Of a DNA stretch of 7,373 nucleotides, positions 1-6,037 are shown in pieces. Below the pieces are notes generated by a model. That model did not search any database. It was not told where the DNA came from and worked only from the letters and a program-made list of their open reading frames with translations. The stretch is from Acidimicrobiaceae bacterium (GTDB lineage Bacteria > Actinomycetota > Acidimicrobiia > Acidimicrobiales > UBA8190), in assembly GCA_003453695.1 (NCBI GenBank), contig DMNK01000016.1, forward strand, positions 22,062 to 29,434. Direction: 5' to 3'. The first letter of the stretch is position 1, and each line of letters starts with the position of its first letter. The position numbers and the translations under genes are program-made.

Positions 1-772
1 CGAACATCTCCATGAAGTCGGAGCCGCTCACCGACATGAACGGCACCCCGGCCTCACCGGCGACGGCCCGGGCGATGAGCGTCTTGCCCGTCCCGGGCGG
101 CCCGACGAGAAGGATGCCCTTCGGGATCCGGGCGCCGATGTCCCGGAACCGATGAGGCGACTTCAAGAAGTCGACGACCTCGCTGATCTCGACCTTCACG
201 CCCTGGTACCCGGCCACGTCGTTGAACGTGGTGCGGGGACGCTCCGTGGTGTACAGCCGGGCCCGGGAACGCCCGATGGACATGATCCCCGTCATCTGTC
301 CCTGTGCCCTCCGGCTGATCCAGAAGAAGATGCCGACGAACGCCAGCAGGATGAGGATGGTCGGCAGCCACTGGCCCAGGGCGCTCTGTTGCGGCGTGTT
401 GAAGTGGACGGTCGGCACGTTCGAGCGCAGGGTGTTGACCTCGTCCTGCAACGACGGGTCAGGGCCGTTGACCGAGTAGTGCACCCCGTTCTTGAGCTGG
501 CCGGTGATGATCCCGGTCGAGTTGTCGATCGTCGCCGTCTGGACCTCATGGGTCTCGACGTAGCTCGAGATGAACGACTTGTAGCCGATGGTCTTCACCG
601 AGGGCTTCGAGACCAGTGGCGGGATGATGAGGAACGCCACCACAGCCACGAGCAGCAGGGCGAACACCCAGCGCCAGCTCTGGTCCCCCGAGCCTCCTCC
701 CGAACCGGACGTCTGACCACCTGGGCCACTGGGTACCGGTCGTCCACCGCGACGGTCGGGGAAGGGGCTCAT
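1..772 (-). CDS. ftsH: ATP-dependent zinc metalloprotease FtsH, N-terminal part (runs off the window)
   Basis: FtsH is a membrane-anchored AAA+ protease that unfolds and degrades misfolded membrane proteins and selected regulators. 257 residues are visible: a Gly/Pro-rich cytoplasmic tail (1-32), a first membrane helix (about 34-54), an extracytoplasmic domain (about 55-134), a second helix (about 135-152), then the start of the AAA+ module with the family-typical [10 protein letters not shown] (181-190), DFLKSPHRF (201-209) and Walker A GPPGTGKT (224-231), followed by [12 protein letters not shown]. Walker B, the SRH region and the HExxH zinc site lie beyond base 1. The start is well fixed: an in-frame TAG sits at 784-782 and ATG 772 is the first start codon after it. 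There is no usable Shine-Dalgarno; a TAGCAT hexamer ends 7 bases upstream, fitting a leaderless mRNA. It is divergent from the CPBP protease gene. The family call is very secure; completeness cannot be judged. Confidence 0.97.
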   Translation of the reverse strand, partial: MSPFPDRRGGRPVPSGPGGQTSGSGGGSGDQSWRWVFALLLVAVVAFLIIPPLVSKPSVKTIGYKSFISSYVETHEVQTATIDNSTGIITGQLKNGVHYSVNGPDPSLQDEVNTLRSNVPTVHFNTPQQSALGQWLPTILILLAFVGIFFWISRRAQGQMTGIMSIGRSRARLYTTERPRTTFNDVAGYQGVKVEISEVVDFLKSPHRFRDIGARIPKGILLVGPPGTGKTLIARAVAGEAGVPFMSVSGSDFMEMF

Positions 773-778
773 TGCCCC

Positions 779-784
779 ATGCTA
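779..784 (-). promoter_or_regulatory. Candidate -10 element for leaderless ftsH
   Basis: Read on the minus strand, TAGCAT (784 to 779) fits the actinobacterial TANNNT -10 consensus. Its final T lies exactly 7 bases before the A of the ftsH ATG at 772, which is where a -10 must lie if transcription starts at the first base of the start codon. The region about 17 bases further upstream (807-802, GCATGA) is not a convincing -35. The only alternative ribosome-binding sequence, GGGG at 778-775, is too close to the ATG to be a normal Shine-Dalgarno. Assignment rests on motif and spacing alone. Confidence 0.4.
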
Positions 785-834
785 GGGGCCGGTGCCTGCG
801 ATCATGCTGCAGCCGGCGCGTAGGACCAGCTCAG

Positions 835-840
835 TAACCT
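835..840 (+). promoter_or_regulatory. Candidate -10 element for the CPBP protease gene
   Basis: TAACCT fits TANNNT and would place the transcription start near 847, giving a leader of about 5 bases before ATG 852. No -35 is recognisable and no Shine-Dalgarno precedes the ATG. One TANNNT match is easily found by chance, although AT-containing hexamers are scarce in this sequence. Together with the ftsH element it would make 773-851 a divergent promoter region. Confidence 0.25.
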
Positions 841-851
841 CTGTCGTCGAG

Positions 852-1832
852 ATGGCCGAGCCGTCGCCCCCACCCCGGCCAGCACCCGATTCGGGCCGGC
901 CCGGCTCACCGCCGCCCCGGGCCCGAGGCACGGCCGAGCCGCCGTGGCCCGCTCCCGCCGGGCCCGCTCCCGCCGGGCCGCCCCCGCCGCCGACGGTGCC
1001 CGCCGGCGAACGTGTCCTCGCCCCCGCCGATGACTCTGACGACCCCGAGGCAAGACCCGGCCACCTCCCGCCCGCCCCGGCCACCGCCGCACAGGGCTGG
1101 AGCTGGATGGTCGTCGCCGCCGCCGGGTTCGTCGTCGGACAGTTCGTCAGCGCCGTGCTCCTCGTGGTGGTGGCAGCGGCCACCGGCCATGTCCACGACG
1201 TGTCGCGCCTGGCGGCGCGCCCCGTCCCGCCGGCATGGGTGGTGGTCACGGGGCTGGTGGGACTGTGGACGGGGTTCGTGGGCGCCGTGGTGTTCGCCAC
1301 CACCACCACCGGCACGGGCAGCTTGGTGCGCGACATGGGCCTTCGCTTCAAGCCTGTCGACCTGCTCCTCGGCCCCGGCGTCGGCCTCGTCGCCCAGTTC
1401 GTCGTCCTGCCCCTCCTCTACTTCCCGCTCGAGCAGCTCATCCCGCATCTGTCGCAGAAGCTGAACCAGCCGGCCAAGCATCTGACGGGTGGCTTCCCCG
1501 GTGCCGATCTGGCCGTCATCGCCGCGCTCACCGTGCTCGTCGTGCCGGTCGTCGAAGAGCTCGTGTTCCGAGGCCTCTTCCTCCGCGGCGCGTTGCGGGC
1601 CTTCGCCGGGGCCGGGCCTGTCCTGGGCCCGGCGCTGGCCACGGTGCTCACCGGGGTGGTCTTCGCCCTGGCCCACCTCGAGGCGCTGCAGATCCTCGGG
1701 CTCGCCGTCTTCGGCGTCGCCCTCTCCGTCATGGCCTACAAGCTGAGGCGCCTGGGTCCCTGCATCCTGGCCCACGCCACGTTCAACCTGGTGGCGGTGG
1801 TGGCCGTGGCGGCTGTGCCTGCTCTTCACTGA
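852..1832 (+). CDS. CPBP (CAAX/Abi-type) family intramembrane metalloprotease
   Basis: A 326-residue multi-pass membrane protein with all three CPBP (Rce1/CAAX-like) motifs: EELVFRG with E235/E236 and R240, FALAH with H275 (271-275), and HATFN with H308 and N312. In this family the glutamate and histidines form the catalytic centre within the membrane; bacterial members act in protein processing, bacteriocin self-protection or unknown roles, and the substrate here is not predictable. Residues 1-82 form a hydrophilic tail very rich in Pro, Ala and Gly, presumably cytoplasmic and disordered; about seven hydrophobic segments follow (roughly 83-109, 127-151, 170-190, 219-235, 258-275, 279-296, 308-323). 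ATG 852 is chosen because an extension to GTG 792 or ATG 804 would run into the ftsH promoter region and adds no conserved sequence; the exact start is uncertain. Its neighbours are divergent ftsH and, 110 bases downstream, a GT-C-like gene. Confidence 0.9.
   Translation: MAEPSPPPRPAPDSGRPGSPPPRARGTAEPPWPAPAGPAPAGPPPPPTVPAGERVLAPADDSDDPEARPGHLPPAPATAAQGWSWMVVAAAGFVVGQFVSAVLLVVVAAATGHVHDVSRLAARPVPPAWVVVTGLVGLWTGFVGAVVFATTTTGTGSLVRDMGLRFKPVDLLLGPGVGLVAQFVVLPLLYFPLEQLIPHLSQKLNQPAKHLTGGFPGADLAVIAALTVLVVPVVEELVFRGLFLRGALRAFAGAGPVLGPALATVLTGVVFALAHLEALQILGLAVFGVALSVMAYKLRRLGPCILAHATFNLVAVVAVAAVPALH
946..975 (+). repeat. Perfect 15-base tandem duplication inside the CPBP gene
   Basis: The 15-mer GGCCCGCTCCCGCCG occurs at 946-960 and again immediately at 961-975 with no mismatch; the next 15 bases (976-990) are a degenerate relative. 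The unit is five codons long, so it keeps frame and encodes the repeated PAPAG in the proline-rich tail (about residues 33-42). This is the expected outcome of replication slippage in a low-complexity GC-rich stretch, and the copy number may vary between strains. Confidence 0.85.
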
Positions 1833-1838
1833 CTCTCG

Positions 1839-1880
1839 GGAACGGCGTGCAGGCACGGCGGCGGGCACGCGCTCGGTTCC
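1839..1880 (+). terminator. Possible hairpin terminator after the CPBP gene (no U tract)
   Basis: Seven bases after the CPBP stop codon, GCGTGC (1845-1850) can pair with GCACGC (1865-1870), and outside it GGAAC (1839-1843) with GTTCC (1876-1880), giving a two-part stem broken by an asymmetric internal loop. No T-run follows, as is common for actinobacterial terminator-like hairpins. Many such pairings arise by chance at this GC content, so support is limited to position and stem strength. The remaining bases up to 1942 hold nothing else I recognise. Confidence 0.3.
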
Positions 1881-1930
1881 GTCGCACGCCCTCACACCGG
1901 CGCCGCTGCCTCCGGCGCGGTCCCGTCGGG

Positions 1931-1936
1931 CACGAT
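1931..1936 (+). promoter_or_regulatory. Weak candidate -10 for the GT-C-like gene
   Basis: CACGAT keeps the two most conserved -10 positions (A at the second base, T at the sixth), and its final T lies 7 bases before the proposed GTG start at 1943, the spacing of a leaderless transcript. The first base deviates from T and no -35 is seen. It is listed because the GTG has no clear Shine-Dalgarno and the same geometry occurs at ftsH. Confidence 0.2.
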
Positions 1937-1942
1937 GGTCCG

Positions 1943-4315
1943 GTGCGCCGCCCGGCCGCCCCTCTCGTCGCCACCTTCCTGGCCGTGGCCGGGGTGGTCG
2001 TCATCACCGTGTGGTCGCTCCATCCGAGCCAGCTGGTCAGCTCGAGCACCATCACCGGCGGCGACACCGGCGCCCATGTCGGCCTGGCCTGGTTCCTGAA
2101 GACCCAGCTGCTGCCGCACGGGCACCTCACCGGATGGGACCCCGGCGCCTACGACGGCTTTCCCCTCTACACCTTCTACTTCCCGCTGCCCGACGTGCTG
2201 GCCGCCCTGGCCGGCTACGTCATCCCCTTCGCGGTCGCCTTCAAGCTGGTCACGATCCTGGGGTCGCTCACCCTGCCGGTGGCGGCGTGGGCGTTCGGGC
2301 GACTGGCCGGTCTGGAACGGCCCCGGCCGGCGGTGCTGGCGGTGGCCACCCTTCCCTTCCTCTTCGACCAGACCTTCACCATCTACGGGGGCAACCTGTA
2401 CTCGACAATGGCGGGCGAGTACGCCTACTCCCTCGGCCTGTCGGCGGCGCTCTTGTTCCTCGGGCTGGTGGTGCGCGGCCTCCGCACCGGCCGTCATCGT
2501 GCTCTGGCCGTCGTGCTCCTCGCGTTCTGCGTCCTGTGCCACTTGGTCGCCGCCTTGCTGGCGCTGGCCGGTGTGGTCGTGGCACTCGTGCTGCTCGGGA
2601 TCACCCGGCGCCGGCTGTGGTGGGCGGTCACGGTGGTGGGCACGGGCGGGCTGCTCGTCGCCTGGTGGGCGCTGCCCTTCGCCGTCGAGCAGCCCTTCAG
2701 CACCAACATGGGCTGGGTCAACGTCACGACCTACGCGTCGCTGCTGGCGCCGCGCGCCGACCGGTGGGCGCTCGCCCTGGCCGCCCTGGGCGTGTTGGTG
2801 GCCCTGGTCCGGCGCCAACGGGTCATGGTGATGATCGCCCTGTTGGGTGGCGCCTCCGCCGGCGCCCTCGTGCTCGACCCTCAGGGGAAGCTCTACAACA
2901 CCCGGTTCCTCCCGCTGTGGTGGCTGGCCGTCTACTTGGTGGCGGGGTACGCCCTGGCAGAGGTCGGTGTCGCCGTCGCCGCCTGGTGGCGACACGGGCA
3001 CGCCGCTGCTCGGGCCGACACAGGGGGCAGGTTCCCGGTGCTGGCGGGGGAGGCGGGAGGGATCGGCTCGGGCGTCGTCCACGAGCCGGTGCCCGCCGGC
3101 AGCTCGGGTCGCTTCCCGGTTCCCGGCTACGAGGTGGCACCTCCGAGCCCCGTCCACCACCGCCGCCTGCCGGCCTGGGCGCCCGGCGCCCTGACTGTGC
3201 CCCTCCTCGCCCTCGCCGCCGGTGCCGCCCTCGTGCTGCCCCCGCTGCTCATCCCGGCGACGTCGACCTACCAATTGGGCCCGCTGCACCTGACCCCCGA
3301 CAACGTCCCGTCGTGGGCCTCGTGGAACTACACCGGGTACCAGGGCAAGGCCGGATGGGCCGAGTTCGACCACGGCGTGGTCGACACCATGGACCGGGTC
3401 AGTGCCCGCTACGGCTGTGGGCGGACCATGTGGGAGTACAACGCCAACGAGAACCGCTTCGGCACACCCGAGGCGCTCATGATGCTGCCCTACTTCACGA
3501 ATGGCTGCATCGATTCCATGGAAGGCCTGCTCTTCGAATCCGCGTCGAGCACGCCCTATCACTTCATCAACCAGTCCGAGCTCTCCTCGGCGCCCTCCGA
3601 CGCCATGGTGGGGCTGCCCTACCAGGGTCTCGACACGGCCGAGGGGGTGCAGCATCTGCAGCTGCTCGGCGTGCGCTACTTCCTGGCCGCCTCGACCACG
3701 GTCCAAGCCCAGGCCGACGCCGATCCCGCCCTCTCGTTGGTGGCGACGAGCGGGCCCTGGCACACCGCCTACCAGGGGACCGTGGTCGACACGACATGGA
3801 AGGTGTACCTCGTCCACGACTCCTCCATGGTGGTGCCGCTCACCGAGCAGCCCACCGTCCTCCGGGGAGTGGGTCCGCAGCAGAGCTCGTGGTTGAAGGT
3901 GGCGCTGCAGTGGTACGACGACCCCGCCGGCTGGGGCCACCAATTGGTGGCGGACGGTCCCGCCTCCTGGCCGCACCGGCGATCGGCTACGGCGCTGTCG
4001 AGCACCGGGACCCCTCTGGCGCTGACGCGCGTGTCGCACATCCGAATCACAACCGACTCGATCAGCTTCCACGTGAACCGCACCGGCGTACCGGTGCTCG
4101 TGCGCGCCTCGTACTTCCCGGCCTGGCACGCCAGCGGGGCGTCGGGGCCGTGGCGAGCGGAGCCCAACTTGATGGTGGTCGTTCCCTCGTCCCACCAGGT
4201 GACGCTGAGCTACGGCAGCACGAGTGCCGGATGGGCGGGACTGGCGCTGAGCGCGTTGGGCCTGTTGGTGCTCTTGGCCCTGCTGCGCCGCCGCGCTGAG
4301 GGAGTGCGGGACTGA
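1943..4315 (+). CDS. GT-C-like polytopic membrane protein ('6-pyruvoyl-tetrahydropterin synthase-related' membrane family)
   Basis: A 790-residue membrane protein resembling GT-C glycosyltransferases (YfhO-like and 'PTPS-related' proteins; the latter name is historical and does not imply pterin synthesis). GT-C enzymes use polyprenyl-phosphate sugars on the outer membrane face. A first helix (about 8-26) is followed by a loop with the GT-C-type acidic motif GGDTGAH (39-45, D41 the candidate catalytic residue) and the family-like stretch TGWDPGAYDGFPLYTFYFPLP (63-83). Then come roughly nine more hydrophobic segments up to 347, including YNTRFLPLW (318-326). A hydrophilic linker (350-408), another helix (412-437), a large extracytoplasmic domain (about 438-760) and a final helix (762-782) with a basic tail complete it. 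The domain contains VRYFLAAS (578-585) and VRASYFPAWHASG (719-731), the latter typical of YfhO-like C-termini. Start GTG 1943 directly precedes MRRPAAP and the first helix; GTG 1847 is possible but would add a basic stretch without conserved features. The fold call is good; donor and acceptor are unknown. Confidence 0.8.
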   Translation: MRRPAAPLVATFLAVAGVVVITVWSLHPSQLVSSSTITGGDTGAHVGLAWFLKTQLLPHGHLTGWDPGAYDGFPLYTFYFPLPDVLAALAGYVIPFAVAFKLVTILGSLTLPVAAWAFGRLAGLERPRPAVLAVATLPFLFDQTFTIYGGNLYSTMAGEYAYSLGLSAALLFLGLVVRGLRTGRHRALAVVLLAFCVLCHLVAALLALAGVVVALVLLGITRRRLWWAVTVVGTGGLLVAWWALPFAVEQPFSTNMGWVNVTTYASLLAPRADRWALALAALGVLVALVRRQRVMVMIALLGGASAGALVLDPQGKLYNTRFLPLWWLAVYLVAGYALAEVGVAVAAWWRHGHAAARADTGGRFPVLAGEAGGIGSGVVHEPVPAGSSGRFPVPGYEVAPPSPVHHRRLPAWAPGALTVPLLALAAGAALVLPPLLIPATSTYQLGPLHLTPDNVPSWASWNYTGYQGKAGWAEFDHGVVDTMDRVSARYGCGRTMWEYNANENRFGTPEALMMLPYFTNGCIDSMEGLLFESASSTPYHFINQSELSSAPSDAMVGLPYQGLDTAEGVQHLQLLGVRYFLAASTTVQAQADADPALSLVATSGPWHTAYQGTVVDTTWKVYLVHDSSMVVPLTEQPTVLRGVGPQQSSWLKVALQWYDDPAGWGHQLVADGPASWPHRRSATALSSTGTPLALTRVSHIRITTDSISFHVNRTGVPVLVRASYFPAWHASGASGPWRAEPNLMVVVPSSHQVTLSYGSTSAGWAGLALSALGLLVLLALLRRRAEGVRD

Positions 4316-4332
4316 GCGCAGCGTCCTCCTCC

Positions 4333-4357
4333 GTCCCCGGGGATCCGGGCCGGGGGC
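4333..4357 (+). terminator. GC-rich hairpin between the GT-C-like gene and the mutase gene
   Basis: GTCCCCGG (4333-4340) can pair with CCGGGGGC (4350-4357), giving an 8-bp stem with one G-U pair and a 9-base loop containing the GGATCC palindrome. It begins 18 bases after the GT-C stop codon and ends 5 bases before the candidate -10 of the next gene. No U tract follows. It may end the upstream transcript, or, since it covers the usual -35 position of the next promoter, be a binding site; the sequence does not decide. Confidence 0.35.
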
Positions 4358-4361
4358 GGGA

Positions 4362-4367
4362 TAGGCT
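4362..4367 (+). promoter_or_regulatory. Candidate -10 element for the mutase cluster
   Basis: TAGGCT fits TANNNT. A transcription start 7 bases after its final T would be the A at 4374, leaving a leader of only 4 bases before ATG 4378. No Shine-Dalgarno is present in the 10 bases before the ATG, which supports a near-leaderless start. The -35 position falls in the GC hairpin and shows no TTGACA-like sequence. Confidence 0.4.
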
Positions 4368-4377
4368 CGCCGCAGCT

Positions 4378-5763
4378 ATGGGCCTTTCAGACGACGTGTT
4401 CAAGGCGTACGACATCAGGGGCACCGTTCCCGATCAGCTCGACGCCGCCACCTGCCGCACCGTGGGGTGGGCGTTCGCCCGCTTCGCGGCGGCGCCGCGT
4501 CTCCTCGTGGCTCGGGACATGCGGGAATCGGGGGTGGCGTTGTCAGCCGCCTTCGCGGACGGCGTGCGCGCCGCCGGCGTCGACGTCGTCGACCTGGGCC
4601 TCGCCTCCACCGACATGCTCTACTTCGCCTCGGGACGCCTCGACGCGCCGGGGGCCATGTTCACCGCCTCGCACAACCCTCCTGCCTACAACGGCATCAA
4701 GCTGTGCCTGGCCGGGGCGCGCCCGGTGGGTCAAGACACCGGGTTGCGGGACATCCGCTCCTCGGCCGCCGACGCGCCCGCAGCCGGCAGCGCTGCGGCC
4801 CGGGGGGGCTACGAGCAGGTCGAGCTGCTCGACGACTACGCAACACACGTGCGGTCGTTCGTCGACGTGAGCAGGCTGCGGCCGCTCAAGGTGGTGGCCG
4901 ACACGGCCAACGGCATGGGCGGCCTGGTGGTCCCACCGGTGTTCGGCCCGCTCCCGTTCTCGGTGCAGGTCCTCTTCGGTGAGCTGGACGGCACCTTCCC
5001 CAACCACCCCGCCGATCCGATCCAGCCCGAGAACCTCGCCGATCTGAAGAGGGCGGTGGTGAGCGGGGGCGCCGACATCGGCCTGGCCTTCGACGGCGAC
5101 GCCGATCGGGTCTTCCTCGTCGACGAAAGGGCCCAGCCGGTGTCGGGGTCGCTCACTACGGCGCTGGTGGCCACATCCATGTTGGAGAAGCACCCCGGCG
5201 CCACCATCCTCTACAACCTCATCTGCTCCAAAGTCGTGCCGGAGACCATCGAGGAGCACGGCGGCGTGCCGGTACGCACCCGGGTCGGCCATTCCTTCAT
5301 CAAGCAGGTGATGGCCGAGACCGGTGCCCTCTTCGGCGGCGAGCACTCCGGCCACTACTACTTCCGCGACAACTACCGAGCCGACTCGGGCATCATCGCC
5401 GCGCTGATCGTCCTCGAGATGTTGTCGGTGGCGTCGGTGCCACTGTCGGAATTGCTGCGCCCCTACCGGCGCTTTGCCGACTCGGGGGAGATCAACACCG
5501 TGGTGGGCGACCCTCCTGCGGCCGTGGAGGCGCTGGGCTCTCGCCTGGCGGCGCAGGGGATCTCCGTGGACAGCACCGACGGGATCACCGCCGACTTCGG
5601 TGACTGGTGGTTCAACGTGCGCCCGTCCAACACCGAACCCCTCTTGCGGCTCAACGTGGAAGCGGCTACCCAGGAGGAGTGCGACACGCACGTGGCCGAG
5701 GTGCTCGACATGGTTGGAGACGTGGCGGCGCTCAGCGGCGGCACCCGGTCGGCGGGTCGTTGA
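4378..5763 (+). CDS. manB: Phosphomannomutase/phosphoglucomutase
   Basis: A cytoplasmic alpha-D-phosphohexomutase interconverting mannose-6-P and mannose-1-P (and often the glucose pair), feeding GDP-mannose or UDP/ADP-glucose synthesis. The 461-residue length matches the family. All four signature regions are present: the catalytic phosphoserine loop TASHNP (96-101, S98), the Mg2+ loop DGDADR (239-244; D239, D241, D243), the sugar-binding loop GEHSGH (321-326; E322 and S324), and the phosphate-binding loop RPSNTEP (415-421). The N-terminal FKAYDIRG (8-15) is also typical and supports ATG 4378. GEHSGH is the loop of dual PMM/PGM enzymes rather than phosphoglucosamine mutases. It is the first gene of a tight cluster: the Trm112-like gene starts 28 bases after its stop and the isomerase follows. 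The mutase call is very secure; mannose over glucose preference is inferred from the isomerase neighbour. Confidence 0.95.
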   Translation: MGLSDDVFKAYDIRGTVPDQLDAATCRTVGWAFARFAAAPRLLVARDMRESGVALSAAFADGVRAAGVDVVDLGLASTDMLYFASGRLDAPGAMFTASHNPPAYNGIKLCLAGARPVGQDTGLRDIRSSAADAPAAGSAAARGGYEQVELLDDYATHVRSFVDVSRLRPLKVVADTANGMGGLVVPPVFGPLPFSVQVLFGELDGTFPNHPADPIQPENLADLKRAVVSGGADIGLAFDGDADRVFLVDERAQPVSGSLTTALVATSMLEKHPGATILYNLICSKVVPETIEEHGGVPVRTRVGHSFIKQVMAETGALFGGEHSGHYYFRDNYRADSGIIAALIVLEMLSVASVPLSELLRPYRRFADSGEINTVVGDPPAAVEALGSRLAAQGISVDSTDGITADFGDWWFNVRPSNTEPLLRLNVEAATQEECDTHVAEVLDMVGDVAALSGGTRSAGR

Positions 5764-5778
5764 GCGCGGCCCGAGCAC

Positions 5779-5783
5779 AGGAG
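5779..5783 (+). promoter_or_regulatory. Shine-Dalgarno that fixes the GTG start of the Trm112-like gene
   Basis: AGGAG lies 8 bases upstream of GTG 5792, ideal spacing. It decides the start of a very short gene that begins with a non-ATG codon. Confidence 0.75.
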
Positions 5784-5791
5784 ACCGGCCC

Positions 5792-6037
5792 GTGAGCCTC
5801 GACCCCCTGCTCCTCGACGTGCTGGCCTGCCCGGAGGACAAAGGGCCGCTTCTGTACTTCGAAGACGAAGACCGGCTCTACAACCCGCGGCTGCGGCGCA
5901 GCTACGCCGTGCGCGACGGCATCCCCGTCATGCTCGTGGACGAGGCCGAAGCCGTGACCGACGCCGAGCACGACCGGCTCATGGGGAAGGCCGAGTCCGA
6001 GGGCGTGGTCAGCACCATGGGCGGTCAGAGCGCGTGA
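5792..6037 (+). CDS. Trm112-like small protein with degenerate zinc-binding site
   Basis: An 81-residue cytoplasmic protein of the bacterial Trm112/YcaR-like type. LLLDVLACPEDKGPL (6-20) matches the family N-terminus and VRDGIPVMLVDEA (41-53) its conserved C-terminal element. Trm112 in eukaryotes and archaea is a small activator of SAM-dependent methyltransferases; the role of the short bacterial versions is poorly defined. The canonical CPxC knuckle reads CPED here, so only C13 of the usual zinc cysteines remains, and the second cysteine pair is replaced by NPRLRR. Zinc binding is therefore unlikely. A charged tail (about 54-81) extends past the core. The GTG start has a good AGGAG, and the stop overlaps the start of the isomerase gene by 4 bases, implying translational coupling. 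A small protein at this place between a phosphomannomutase and a SIS isomerase is, from memory, usual in actinobacteria. Family call good, function unknown. Confidence 0.82.
   Translation: MSLDPLLLDVLACPEDKGPLLYFEDEDRLYNPRLRRSYAVRDGIPVMLVDEAEAVTDAEHDRLMGKAESEGVVSTMGGQSA

Noticed and set aside
152..823. Plus-strand open frame opposite ftsH
   Set aside because: It lies antisense to unmistakable FtsH sequence and its translation has no recognisable domain.
792..851. Earlier GTG or ATG start for the CPBP protease
   Set aside because: It would add about 20 unremarkable residues, run into the ftsH promoter region and lacks a better ribosome-binding site, though it cannot be excluded.
906..1895. 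Minus-strand open frame opposite the CPBP gene
   Set aside because: Low-complexity charged translation; it is the antisense shadow of a gene carrying all three CPBP motifs.
1235..1942. Upstream extension of the GT-C-like gene frame through the CPBP gene
   Set aside because: The frame is open, but the translation before 1943 is arginine-rich out-of-frame sequence overlapping a clear CPBP gene; the first membrane helix starts just after GTG 1943.
1892..4195. Long open frame (about 767 codons) on the minus strand opposite the GT-C-like gene
   Set aside because: Its translation is Arg/Gly/His-rich low-complexity sequence with no motif. It is open only because the plus-strand gene uses G or C at third positions, which removes stops in this antisense frame.
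4543..5841. Minus-strand open frame opposite the mutase
   Set aside because: Antisense to a phosphohexomutase with all catalytic motifs; the translation resembles nothing.
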